From: Prosopocoilus inquinatus
Taxonomy: Eukaryota > Arthropoda > Insecta > Coleoptera > Lucanidae
Direction of reading: 5' to 3'
NCBI GenBank assembly: GCA_036172665.1
Contig: CM069872.1
Span: forward strand, 22,795,001 to 22,859,000
Length of the DNA stretch: 64,000 bases
Part shown: positions 23,670 through 33,459 of the stretch, piece by piece
Position numbering within the stretch: position 1 is the first letter of the stretch
How the letters are laid out: each line of letters opens with the position of its first letter
Program-made: the position numbers and the translations under genes
Notes under the pieces: model-generated
What the model was told of the DNA's origin: nothing
Databases searched by the model: none
What the model saw: the letters and a program-made list of their open reading frames with translations, nothing else

Positions 23670-23730
23670 GTTATAGTAACAACCAATCATAAAGCTTTTT
23701 GATTGGTTGTTACCATAGCAACAGACCGTT
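23670..23730. repeat. Short inverted repeat (hairpin)
   Basis: GGTCTGTTGTTATAGTAACA and its near-perfect inverse (TGTTACCATAGCAACAGACC) flank a small loop containing AAAGCTTTTT. Arms are about 29 bp. It may be a very short MITE; no function assigned. Confidence 0.75.
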
Positions 23731-23766
23731 TAATTTATCGTTCTCTTACAAAATGATATAATTTGT

Positions 23767-24290
23767 TGAAAATATAAAATAGCGACATCTTACTATCGCT
23801 TTTTGACCTAACATTGCAGATATAATTTGTAATGAACAGATAAAATAGCGACATCTTACGATCGCTTCTTGACCTGACATTGCAGTAGGATAGACAAATT
23901 GAAGCGGGATTTGCTCCTAATAAGTCCTCCATGCAAGGCGGCCATGCTTGCTGTCAAAGCATAATAAAAGTTTTTTAAAAAAATTTGTGCAAATCGTTTT
24001 TGATTGCAGTGAAAACCTCGAGCAGCCTCTGGACAGCTGTTTCAGCCCAAGCAGGCAATATCCTACTGCAATGTCAGGTCAAAAAGCGATCGTAAGATGT
24101 CACTATTTTATCTGTTCATCACTCTTACATCGCATTTGCGAATAAATTGGACAAGTCGTTTTTGTTTGCAGTGGGAATGTCGAGCTACTTCTCTTCTGAA
24201 GAAGCCCCAAGCAGGGCTGAAACAGCTGTCCAGAAACTGCTCGAGGTTTTCACTGCAATCAAAAACGATTTGGACAATTTTTTTTTAATA
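23767..24290. mobile_element. Hammerhead repeat (retrozyme-like), locus 2
   Basis: GATATAATTTGT flanks the insert at 23755-23766 and 24291-24302, and a third copy occurs inside at 23819-23830. The outer 52-bp piece and the main body both begin with the AAATAGCGACATCTTAC end, so two insertions at one site or a nested event are possible. The main body runs antisense, then sense, with the switch inside the hammerhead (about 24040). It ends GATTTGGACAATTTTTTTT. The sense hammerhead is at 24180-24246. Confidence 0.88.
24180..24246 (+). ncRNA. Hammerhead ribozyme motif, helix I weakened
   Basis: CTGAAGA, helix II AGCCC/GGGCT, GAAA, CAGCTG and the GTC cleavage triplet are all intact. Helix I next to the core is weaker than at 42863-42927 (CTCTT against CAGAA). 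The outer helix TCGAG/CTCGA is kept. Confidence 0.75.
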
Positions 24291-24465
24291 GATATAATTT
24301 GTAACGGATTGTTCACATGATCTTAGTGACTATTAAAATATAAGTTTGGAAAGTATTTTTGTTGATGAATTAATAAACAGCTTTTATATCGACTTTGGAA
24401 GCATTTTAGTAACTTAAGGCAAATAGTTTCCAAGCTTATATGACTTAATTTACTTTTCACAAATA

Positions 24466-26128
24466 CTGGGTGTTTCATAACCTACGGGGGAGATTAAAAG
24501 GGTAGCTGGAGAAGTTCAAATTAAAGCTTTTCTCTTAATAAATTTTTGGTAAAAATCCAATAAAAAAAAATTATAAGAATTTAAAGTGAAATTAATTAAC
24601 AAGTAAAAGTTACTCCCTGCAGTAATATTTTAATGATAATAATAATAATGCTTTATTATCACGTATCAAAAGACACGGACATTGTAAATCTGAGAGAATA
24701 CAATTATCTAAAAATAATAAAATTAAGACAAATAAATATATCACTGTTACACTTAAAAGCAAAGCACAATAAAATTGATTTACAGTTCATAATTTTAATA
24801 ATTTTTAATGTTTAAATGGATATCAATGCAAGGGATAATTTACTTGTATTTATTTGTATTCAATAGAGCATTAGTTATCATAGAGTCAAACAGTGATGAA
24901 CTCATTTATATGATAAAAAATTTTTTCGCAAAGAAAAGCTTTAACTAAAATTTTGAAGTGTTTCAGGTTAGTGTTTTTAATTGATGAAGGTAGTGCGTCA
25001 AAGACCTTTATTGCTTTATAATGTGCGCCGGTTGAAAAAATGTAGATTTATGTCTTGGAATACAGAAATCGTTGCGGTATCTGATACTCATAATGTTACA
25101 TGTATAAGTTTCGGGGATATAAATGCTCATGTTGCTTTATGAAAACGGCAATTCTAAAATATATAAACTAGCTAGCGGTAGTATACCTAACCGTTTAAAT
25201 AGCGGTCTACATGGAGTATTCAATCCCTTTTTGAAATATAAATACATTCGTGATGTAACTGCAGGACCCTCAGAATCTTAAGCCGTAGCGTAACTTAGAT
25301 TCTACGTATGCAAAATAAAATGCCTTTAGTGATTCTATTCCTACATTCAATCGTAAGTTGTTTAAAGCAGAACTTCTTATTTAATTTATGGCAGTGCTGT
25401 TCCCAGTCATCATGACGACCTAAAAAGTTGACAACATTTGAGGCAGGTAAAGATGAATTTTTGTGTTTAACATAAATGCTATAATTAGTTGTTTTTAGAT
25501 TGTCAAAACGTTGGTTTTTTTCATATTAAGGCTAAGGTTATTAGATATACACCATTCCTTCATTTATTAAACAATATTACGCTTTTGAGATATTGGCTAT
25601 GCATCCGTCAGAAATGATTACATTTGTATCATCCGCATATTGAGAAAGTCGGTTACATGTTAATGATAAGGACAAATCATTGACATAAATTAGAAATAAT
25701 GTTGGTCTCAAATTGATCCCTGCGGAACTCCACGATGAATAGGTGATTCTAACGATCGATATGTATTAATTGTACCATTAGACTCTGATGTTAATGTAGC
25801 AATTTGATACGGTCACTCAAGTATGACTGAAACATCTTCAAAACTGTACCGCGCACACCGTAGGCTTCCATTTTTGTTATATAATATTATGATTCAACGG
25901 ATCAAACGCCTTGGAGAGATCAAAGAATATTCCTGTTACATTTTGTTTCTTATCCAAGTTTTCATATGTACTGGGTGTCTCATAATCTACGGAGGAGATT
26001 AAAAGGGTAGCTAGTGGAGATCAAAGATTATTTCTTAATACATTTTTGGTAAAAAAGCAATAACTAAAAAGTTACAAGAGTTTAAAGTGAAATTAATTAA
26101 CAATCAAAAGTTTTAAGATTATGTAACA
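24466..26128 (+). repeat. Pair of direct repeats (24466-24625 and 25968-26128)
   Basis: Both blocks start ACTGGGTGT and share GAGATTAAAAGGGTAGCT, CTTAATA, TTTTTGGTAAAAA and TTTAAAGTGAAATTAATTAA. They differ at about one base in five and lie 1.5 kb apart on either side of a LINE reverse-transcriptase fragment. Either two copies of one small element or an old duplication. Confidence 0.7.
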
Positions 26129-26900
26129 GATCCGCTTCAATTTGTTATCCTACTGCAATGTCAGGTCAAAAAGCGATCGTAGGATGTCGCTGTTTTATTT
26201 ATTGACCACTATTACATCGCATTTGTGAATGAATTGGTCAAGTTCTTTTTGGTTTGCAGTGGGAATTTCGAGCTACGTCTCTGCTGACAAAACCCCAAGC
26301 AGGACTGAAACAACTGTTCAGAGGCTGCTCGAGGTTTTCACTGCAATCAAAAACGATTTGCAACAATTTTTTTTTAAACTTTCATTATGCTTTGACAGCA
26401 AGCATAGCCGCCTTGCATGGGGTAGCTTATTATGTAGCAAATCCGCCTCAATTTGTTATCCTACTGCAATGTCAGGTCAAAAAGCGTTCGTAGGATGTCG
26501 CTGTTTTATCTATTCAATAACAATTAACTAAGGTATACTCACTAAGGTACATGTATGGAAGTTCATCATATGACAACCAATGCTCAGTCAAGCAAACTAT
26601 TTCAGGATAGTATAGTTCATGCAATAGTCCTTCAAGATGAGCAGATTTAGATCTTGAACAGCGAATGTTTTAATATTAAAAGCTAAGGTATTTTTGTCAA
26701 TAACGTGTTCATTAGAAAATTCATATCAACAGGATTAATTTGTATGTAGTTGCTAAGGTTGAGATAATTATCCTCTCGCTCCTTCGGAATTGGTTGTACC
26801 CCCTTGTCCGTGGCTTCGCAATTGGTTTTCGTTAAATCTAAGCTGAACATGTGATTAAAAAGTAAAGGATTAATGTTTCTTTTTTTCCTCAATTTTAGAT
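24630..26900 (-). pseudogene. Non-LTR retrotransposon (LINE) remnant, copy A
   Basis: Minus-strand pieces give an endonuclease N-terminus at about 26530-26900 (SFAVQDLN-like, then IVCLTEHWLSYDELP across frames). Next come reverse transcriptase at about 25550-25960 (FFDLSKAFD, GVPQGS, YADDTNVI) and a C-terminal tail at 24890-25200. The 3' end is an (ATT)n tract at about 24635-24655. The 25968-26518 block, a direct repeat and a hammerhead repeat, splits the endonuclease from the RT. Many frame breaks. It is APE-type (Jockey/CR1-like) by motif; the clade is not certain. Confidence 0.75.
26120..26518 (+). mobile_element. Hammerhead repeat (retrozyme-like), locus 3
   Basis: A sense-oriented head-to-tail array of about 1.3 monomers. 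TACTGCAATGTCAGGTCAAA recurs at about 26151 and 26462, a period of 311 bp. The hammerhead at about 26268-26335 is degenerate (CTGACAA instead of CTGAAGA, GTT before the cut). The right end is TCGCTGTTTTATCTATTC. The left boundary is ragged and I could not establish a target duplication. It interrupts the endonuclease of LINE copy A. Confidence 0.8.
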
Positions 26901-27947
26901 GAATTCCTTCCCACGTGTAGTCTTTTACAGAAATAACGGTATTTACGCAAAAAATAAAACATTTACATGATCGTAATTATTAGCCAGATCGTATATTTTA
27001 TTATTATGATTATTATTATTTTACAGGCCAAGTCCTTCCTTAGTTCCCAGTATTGATCTATAATTGGTGTGTTCAGAAATTCAATGTAATTGTTGGTTAC
27101 TTGTTTATTATTGTAAATAGCCCGTTTTATTTCTAAAACTTCGAGTAAGCTTAATTTTTTGCTTTTTTGTACATGGTGTAATAATTTACAGTCATCTATA
27201 TCGAAGAAGTGGTTGTTATCAATGCAATGTTCTGCGAATCCGAAGTTCTTGATATACGCTTGATTGCTTTTTATGCTCATCTAATCTAGTTTTTCGTTTT
27301 CTACCACTTTGTGCGATATAGGTCGCTTCACAGTTTATTTGATAGACACCTGTTTTTTCTAACTTTGTAGTCTTTTGTTTGTTGTTGACAAGCATAGTAC
27401 CGAGATTGCCTTTATTCACACTGACTATTTTGAGGTCTATTTGTTTTAGAGTTGAGGTGTCTTTGTTATTGAAAGGTGCAAAGTAATTTATATAATGCCA
27501 AGTTTTATTGGGGTCATTATTATTTACTGCTTGATAAAATTGTTGTTTTAGTAACTTTTTTTGTTTATTTTTAATCATTTTGTCTATTAAACTTCCTTTA
27601 TATCCGTAATTTTTCGCAGTGGCTTTGATTGTTTGTATTTTTGTTTGGAAATTTTGTTCACTTAGTGGTATGTTAAACAGTCTGTGTGTGTAACTGTGGA
27701 AGGCTACCAATTTTATTTTCCAATTTTGATTAGATTTTGCGTGTAGGATAGTGTCTGTGTACGTGGGTTTTCTGTAAATGCTATACGATAGTTTATTGTT
27801 ATCTCGTGCGATGGTTAAATCTAAGAAGTTTAGTTCTTTGTCTTTTTCTAATTCCATTGTGAATTCTATTTTATTATTTATTGCATTTAGTTGTGTCAGG
27901 AATTCGTTTATTTGTCTTTCTGTTCCTCGCCAGACGCAGAAAATATC

Positions 27948-28074
27948 ATTTAAAAAAAAAATTGTGCAAATCGTTTTTGGTTGCAGTGAAAATCTCGAGC
28001 AGCTTCTGTACAGCTGTTTCAGCCCTGCAATGTCAGGTCAAAAAGCGATCGTAAGATATCGCTATTTTATCTGG
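27948..28074. mobile_element. Hammerhead repeat (retrozyme-like), locus 4
   Basis: A 127-bp insert with AGAAAATATC on both sides (27938-27947 and 28075-28084). Read on the minus strand it has the standard 5' end (AGATAAAATAGCGATATC) and 3' end (CGATTTGCACAA followed by a T tract). In between is only half a hammerhead (CAGCTG, cleavage triplet and the 3' strand of helix I). Removing it with one AGAAAATATC restores the PLE frame after YVDDIF, which proves the boundaries. Confidence 0.92.
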
Positions 28075-28447
28075 AGAAAATATCGTCGACATACCTAGCC
28101 CAAAATTGTACGTGTTTGATATGTTTATGATTACTATTGAAAAGTTTTTCTTCGAAATCATAAAAATTTCCATTAGCAGAGGGCTTAGTGGACTCTCCAT
28201 AGGTAAGCCGTTGATTTGTGTGTAAAACCTTTCTTGGAATTTGAAATAATTCTGTTGTATACTTATAATTAGCACTTCCGGGAAGAGCTGTTTTTTCCGT
28301 TCGTCGGTTTTACTATTGTTGATTTTTTCAATTAATATGCTCTTTAATTTATCTGTAGGTATCGAGGTAAATAGGCTTTTAACGTCAAAAGAGATTAATT
28401 TACATTATTAGGTATTTTGATAACTTCTAGCTTCTTAAGCACTAAAA

Positions 28448-28640
28448 AATGTCTAAAAAAAACCTAATCACACTGACAAAATCATAAAAATGTTTTTAGA
28501 CATTTTTTAGTGCTTTTAAGTTGGTAACGTACTGAAGATGGGAGCTTAGCTGCTGAAATACGTATCTACGGATATAAAAATTATTGTGGGCGGAGGTTAA
28601 TTTCAATTATCTCTTAAACCACAGTCTCCTTTACTATTTT
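28448..28640 (+). mobile_element. PLE-type hammerhead unit inside the PLE RT
   Basis: About 150 bp of this segment recurs in inverted orientation at 30085-30275, yet the flanks are unrelated (PLE RT here, a MITE there), so the unit moves independently. It carries a hammerhead core and an inverted repeat (GCACTAAAAAATGTCTAAAA at 28439 and its inverse at 28493-28513). PLE coding sequence resumes on both sides (LNNELLQTIELQLK and LKKLEVIKIPNN). Confidence 0.7.
28521..28582 (+). ncRNA. Hammerhead ribozyme motif, PLE class, copy 1
   Basis: CTGAAGA (28532-28538), helix II GGGAGC/GCTGCT with one mismatch and loop TTA, GAAA (28555-28558), a tiny TACGTA helix III, then TC. Cleavage would fall between 28566 and 28567. 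CGTA before the core pairs with TACG after the cut. A very short helix III is known for PLE hammerheads, which are thought to need dimers. Confidence 0.7.
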
Positions 28641-29265
28641 AGTTGAAGTTCTATAGTTTGCAATAGTTCATTATTCAGATATTTGCATAGTTTGTAGGCT
28701 GGAGCGTTTATGTATGAAACAATAGGGCGTATGGGTGTATTTTCTTTATGCAATTTAGTTTGTCCGTAGAGAACTGGAGCACTGGGATTCACTAAGTGCA
28801 GTTTTTTGGTTTTAGTCTCGGGAAAGTTTTTTGTTAGTTTTTTGATGTCTTGTTGGTATCTGTTTGTGGGATCCGTTTTTAGTATTTTGAATTCCTCTGA
28901 GGCAAGTAAATCGTTAATCTTCTCAACATATTCAGCTTTGTTTATTATGGTTACAGTGTTACCTTTATCAGCTTTGCAAGTGATAAGGTTATCGTTATGT
29001 ATTTTATCTTTAATGGATTTGATAGTGTGTTTTTCTTTAATGGAGTTAATAAAGTGAATTTTGTTTTTATGTTTTCTAATGTACGTTATGATCTGTTGTT
29101 TTTCTAAATTTTTGTTTTGTGCTGAAGGCTGCTGCTATGTTAACAAATTGTCTAAGTCTCTTTGTGTGTGTATATTTGGACAATGTTTGAATCCTTTCTC
29201 TAAAAGTTGTGTTTCTGTTTGGGTAAAACTTATGTTTGTTAAGTTAATTACTCTTGGGTAAAAGG

Positions 29266-29350
29266 CAGAAAGATAAATAAACGAATTCCTGACACAACTA
29301 AATACAGTAAATAATAAAATATAATTCATAATGGAATTAGAAAAAGACTC
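29266..29350 (+). pseudogene. PLE fragment in opposite orientation
   Basis: A short plus-strand frame contains FLTQL and ELEKD, corresponding to the segment of the minus-strand PLE just after its YVDD box (about 27835-27910). It abuts the PLE N-terminal part head to head, an inverted arrangement common for PLE copies. Confidence 0.7.
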
Positions 29351-30084
29351 AAGCTTATTTATCCTCACCGTCAATTTCTATCACTGCAAACTAAAATTTT
29401 ACTCTGTGATGCTCTAGTAGTCTCTCAATTTAATTACTGCTCAGAAATTTACGGCGTTTGCTTAACACAAGATACGTGTGCTAAAATTCAAAGAGTACAC
29501 AACTCTTGCCTGCGGCTTATCTACGGCATACGTAAATTTGACCGAATATTTAAGAAACTTTGAGATGTTGGATGGCTAAATATGCTCCATAGAAGAATTT
29601 TATCAAGTTCCTGTCTCTTCCATAAAATTATCACCGATCAAATGCCTCTTTATTTATATAGAAAAATCAGATTCGGTGAGGACGTCCACAATGTCAATAT
29701 TAGATTTAAGGGTACATTAAATCCACCTATCCACAGAACTGCTCTTTTCGAACGTTCGTTTAGTTATCAAATCTATTCTGTCTATAACAGTCTGTCCTCT
29801 AATTTCAAATATCTTCCTCCTCTTCCTGTTTAAAAAAAGACTCCGTAGCCTATTGTTTAATAAGCAGTAAATATAACTTTAATTTTACATTTCGTATCAT
29901 ATTTCTCCAGTCTCCTCTGCTCTTTATTATTTCTCATATATAAAATGTTCTTTACTCATGCATACTCACATTAAACATTTGTTGTAACCTCTTCACAGAA
30001 TCATAGTAGTTTTAGATATACAGGTGTTCGTGGGAAGCCGCTACAATAGCTAACTCTCTTATTTGTATTTTTACGAAGTAACTT

Positions 30085-30275
30085 AAATTAAAATAGTAAA
30101 GGAGACTGTGGTTTAAGAGAAAATTGAAATTAACCTACGCCCACAATAAGTTTTAAGTATATTCGTAGATACGTTTTCGGCAGCTAAGCTGCCATCTTCA
30201 GTACGCTACCAACTTAAAAACACTAAGAAAGATTTAAAACCACCTAATCACACATTTGTTTCTTCGAAGGAACCA
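30085..30275 (-). mobile_element. PLE-type hammerhead unit in a MITE
   Basis: AAAATAGTAAAGGAGACTGT begins a block matching the inverse of 28500-28640 for about 150 bp. It lies between two parts of the MITE at 30021-30663. The exact right end is unclear because the two copies diverge after AACTTAAAA. Confidence 0.7.
30150..30220 (-). ncRNA. Hammerhead ribozyme motif, PLE class, copy 2
   Basis: On the minus strand CTGAAGA (30201 to 30195), a perfect helix II GGCAGC/GCTGCC with loop TTA, GAAA (30178 to 30175), a minimal helix III and TC. The cut would fall between 30168 and 30167. Helix I pairs CGTA with TACG and, beyond an internal loop, AAGT with ACTT. Helix II is better than in copy 1. Confidence 0.72.
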
Positions 30276-30882
30276 TAAAATCGAGCAGGGAAGGTCCTGA
30301 AACTTTCCTGATTTAAGCTACTTCGTAAAATTTCAAATAAAAAAGTTAGCTATTGTAGCCATTTCCCGTGAACGCCAAGATTTTGTTACTAAATCATTTC
30401 TAAAATAGTAGGCTTTGGGAGATGATATTTCAGAGACATAATTAATTTGACATCCCGAACGCGATGCGATGATAAAAAACCTAACATTCCATTTAAAAAA
30501 GTTGAAAACAATTGAAAATCTGGAAAACCTGATTATCATTTGTTTTTTTGAAAGTACCATAAAACCGAAGAGGAAAGGTCCTAAATCTTTCCTAATTTAA
30601 GTTACTTCGTAAAAATTCAAATAAGAAAGTTAGCCATTGTAGCGGCTTCCCATGAACACCCTGTATTTTTATATTAGGTTTAGGCACTGACTCAAAATAT
30701 CTGAACTAGAGATTCCCAGGTTTCGGTGGCAGAACATTATTCAGTCCATGAATTGCCTAATGAACCGCGCCTAGTGGTTTCCAAATAAATATAAATTTAC
30801 TATAAGCTTATTATGTTCACAATCTTATACACTATTATATTTATTTGAAAATAAATACATTATTATTATTATTATTATTATA

Positions 30883-31805
30883 TGTCAGATTTACTGAAAT
30901 AAAATTGTGAAACAGTTAAATACTGTAATGGGAACGGACTCTCTCTCTTGGGTATTCATGGGAACCGACAAAAGGGAGTTAGTTTACTTATGACCGTCTT
31001 GTGCAAAAGTACGAGTGGTTTACTTCTGTAAACTTATCTTACCATACAAATACAAGTATTCTTTTATTGCAATTTATTCAAAATTCACCAAGAGCCTACT
31101 GCACAAACAATTAAAGATATAAAATCTGTTAGAATTGGTCAAGAAGTTGTGATTCCTTTAAAAGACTGCCTGCCAAAAACTGGATGTATCCGGAGACATA
31201 GCCTACACGGCTAAAACAAATAACATTACAGAATATTACAGAAATTGAGAAAGGTCCGTACCTATAAAACAACTCGAGTTTAGGTCAAAAAGCAATAAAA
31301 CTCTTCAATCATCCTAAAATTAACCCGAATCGTTGGCGTTTGTAACTTAAATTAATGCTGCAATTCTGCACATCCAGTCGTAATTTCGTAAATCCATAAG
31401 TTCGTAAGCTACAGAAAAATTGTAAGTATGTCAGATACAGATTTATGAAAGATGCAGTTCTGTGCACGAACTTATAACCTTCGAAGTTCCGATTAATTAT
31501 TTACGGTTGGAATCGTTAATCATATGCGCTGCTAAGTTCGCAGATATTGTGTTCAGCCAATCATAAGAGAGAATGTAAATGCAGTTTGGCGCCAACACTT
31601 AAATTTGACTTTGAAAATAAGATAGTAAGATTAGGTAATGTTACGGGTTAATTTCTGACACTGACGGTACTTTTTTGTTGACAGATGACAAGATTTTGCC
31701 GGACTCTAACTAAAGGGTCTCTAGGTGTCTGATTTTCCATTTGATTTTTAATTTCACTTCAAAAATAATATATGAAAAGCACTTATATAGAGCGGCTATA
31801 ACATG
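30883..31805. other. No recognisable feature
   Basis: AT-rich sequence without a convincing coding or repeat match. Confidence 0.45.
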
Positions 31806-31809
31806 AAGA

Positions 31810-32172
31810 GACGAACTTCGAGTTAGAAATGGATTCAAGGGTTTATTATTGAGTTGCATTATCTGGTAAGGTCTGATTAATTAATTTCTAATATATTATG
31901 ACATATTACATGAGGAATGAATGAATCAGGCCTCACCAGATGATTCAACTCAATAATAAACCCTTAAAAAAAATTTGTGCAAATCGTTTTTGATTGCAGT
32001 GAAAACCTCGAGCAGCCTTGCATGGCGGACTTATTAGGACTTAGTAGGAGCAAATCCCGCTTCAATTTGTCTATCCTACTGCAATGTCAGGTCGAAAAGT
32101 GATCGTAAGATGTCGCTGTGTTATCTGTTCAATAAACCCTTAATTCCATGTCTAACTCGAAGCTCGTCGTTT
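31810..32172. mobile_element. MITE with about 80-bp inverted ends
   Basis: ACGAACTTCGAGTTAGA at the left is inverted at the right (TCTAACTCGAAGCTCGTC). The arms continue through AAGGGTTTATT and ATTGAGTTG to CATCTGGTGAGGCCTGATT. The right arm is broken by the retrozyme at 31968-32130. Confidence 0.8.
31968..32130. mobile_element. Hammerhead repeat (retrozyme-like), locus 5
   Basis: A 163-bp insert with AATAAACCCTTAA on both sides (31955-31967 and 32131-32143). Read on the minus strand it begins GAACAGATAACACAGCGACA and ends CGATTTGCACAAATTTTTTT, the standard ends. The hammerhead is nearly all deleted; only CTCGAG with part of helix I remains. The intact MITE arm on the other side confirms the empty site. 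Confidence 0.92.
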
Positions 32173-32456
32173 TTTACTTATCAAGATTTGCGTGATTGCT
32201 CTTCACAGACAGACCAATAATGAGCTAGTATTGCAAACGGTGTATAAACGACATTTCCGAGAGATGTTGCTAAGTTCACCAATAAGCCAAACGCGGAAGC
32301 GTAGTTGCCAGAACGGTTCGGGCAAATCGAACTATAACAATTTACTTTAGTATTGCGTGGATGTTGAAAATAATAACTTTTTTTTTAATTACATGATATA
32401 TTTTTAACGATGGATTTTGATAGAAAATTTCCTTCTCTTTGCGATTGTCTAAGCTA

Positions 32457-32657
32457 AGGGCTGGTCCAGACGGGTCACTCGATATTGCCGCAGAGCGACG
32501 AGATGTCGCTTTAGTATTAAAACCTTGCATTTCTAGAGTAACCAATTCAGACCAGCGAGCATGGCGTGCGTTTGGTCGTTTGCACTTGAGTTTAGCAGAA
32601 AGAAACTTTGTGGCGCTAGTCGGTGGCGCGACTAAGTGACTCGCCTGGGGCAGCCCT
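32457..32657. mobile_element. Small MITE with AGGGCTG ends
   Basis: AGGGCTGGTCCAGACGGGTC at the left and its approximate inverse at the right, with TA on both sides (32455-32456, 32658-32659). 201 bp, more GC-rich than its surroundings, no coding capacity. Confidence 0.75.
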
Positions 32658-32954
32658 TAGAGTTTTGCCACCTTAGAAAACAAAACTTTTCAGAAAAACA
32701 CCAAAAACTTTTCTATCTCATTAAGACGGTATGGTAGGAGAATTTCACTTGTTTCGTTTGTTTTAACAAATAATAGTCGTAAACAATAATTATATATACC
32801 ACACAGGATGTTTTTAAATAAGCACTTCATTGTCGTATTGTTACATTTTGAAAATTACCTTAATCTCGGCAAAGTTAAGAAAAGAAAACAAATTTAACAA
32901 AAATCTATGTTATAATTGGGAATAAAACACCTCAGAGAAAAAAGTTATTTCAAC

Positions 32955-33200
32955 TCAGTTAATGTTCAAATGTACAACCTTCTACAGCAAAACATTTTCT
33001 CGTCCTTTTAACAAAATTTGTTCCTTGGTGTCGAAGCATCTCTGAAGTAACGTTTGCGAAAGCCTTTCTTATTCTGTGTTTATCTTCGATTGTTGTTGGA
33101 GGATCCTTGTAAACTAAACATTTAACATAACCCCATCTTTGTCGATGTGCCCGACAGCAATTAAGGAACCTCTTGGAATGATATGTATTTCTAAAGAAAT
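32955..33200 (-). pseudogene. Mariner-type transposase C-terminal fragment
   Basis: The minus-strand frame contains RQRWGYVKCLVYKDPPTTIE and later NVTSEMLR and EGCTFEH. LWGYVKSLVYKDPPT-like sequence directly follows the third catalytic aspartate in several mariner-type transposases, and GxHFEH is a common C-terminus. The rest of the 164-codon frame (to 33453) has no convincing match. Confidence 0.6.
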
Positions 33201-33459
33201 TCCTGCCCACACCATAACTGAACTCCCTTCGTAGCTGACTCAACAAATCGCTCTTCTTGCCTTCGCCATACTCTTTCACGATCATCTGGAGAACGCAGGC
33301 AAAACCTGGATTCATCTGTATACTAAACGCGCCCCCATTCGTTTTCTTCCCTGTGCTCATGGTTTCTGGAAAAGTGATGTCGCGCTGCGCGATGACACCT
33401 AAGAAGTTCCAGGTCTGTTGCAGCTCTGAGACTTTTGAGATTTGTTGCACCAAGTCTCC

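Larger units (their letters stand above)
26963..29265 (-). pseudogene. Penelope-like element: RT and GIY-YIG endonuclease
   Basis: Read on the minus strand from about 29265. The N-terminal part has SFTQTETQLLEKGFKHCP, then NPSAPVLYGQTKLHK and the RPIVSYINAPAYKL block. A foreign hammerhead unit (about 28448-28640) follows, then ISFDVKSLFTSIPTDKL, GLPM-SPLSPLL and YVDDIF with both catalytic aspartates. A retrozyme (27948-28074) comes directly after DDIF. Next are ELNFLDLTI, YRKPTYTD, the GVYQINC GIY-like box with TYIAQSGR, and the tail. Frame changes occur between RT blocks. PLEs are retroelements whose RT is related to telomerase and which use a GIY-YIG nuclease. This copy cannot act. Confidence 0.88.
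30021..30663. mobile_element. MITE with inverted ends, host of a hammerhead unit
   Basis: CAGGTGTTCGTGGGAAGCCG on the left and the inverse of CAGGGTGTTCATGGGAAGCC on the right start arms of about 70 bp ending near AACTTAAAT. TA flanks both sides. A third, inverted arm copy (about 30310-30375) and the hammerhead unit at 30085-30275 lie within. Confidence 0.75.
29351..30882 (+). pseudogene. LINE C-terminal fragment with (ATT)n tail, copy B
   Basis: The plus strand gives LCDALVVSQFNYCSEIYG, CLRLIYGIRKFDRIF and, at 29582-29833, FKGTLNPPIHRTALFERSFS. These match the region after RT in Jockey/CR1-like LINEs. A 3' untranslated part follows to an (ATT)n tract at about 30855-30882, interrupted by a MITE (30021-30663). 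At least one stop lies at about 29563. Confidence 0.75.

Noticed and set aside
24464..26128. LTR pair around a LINE fragment
   Set aside because: The direct repeats lack TG...CA ends, a primer-binding site and a target duplication, and the interior is a non-LTR element.
28806..29261. Two plus-strand hydrophobic frames that look like membrane proteins
   Set aside because: They are antisense to the Penelope-like reverse transcriptase, which explains the open frame and composition.
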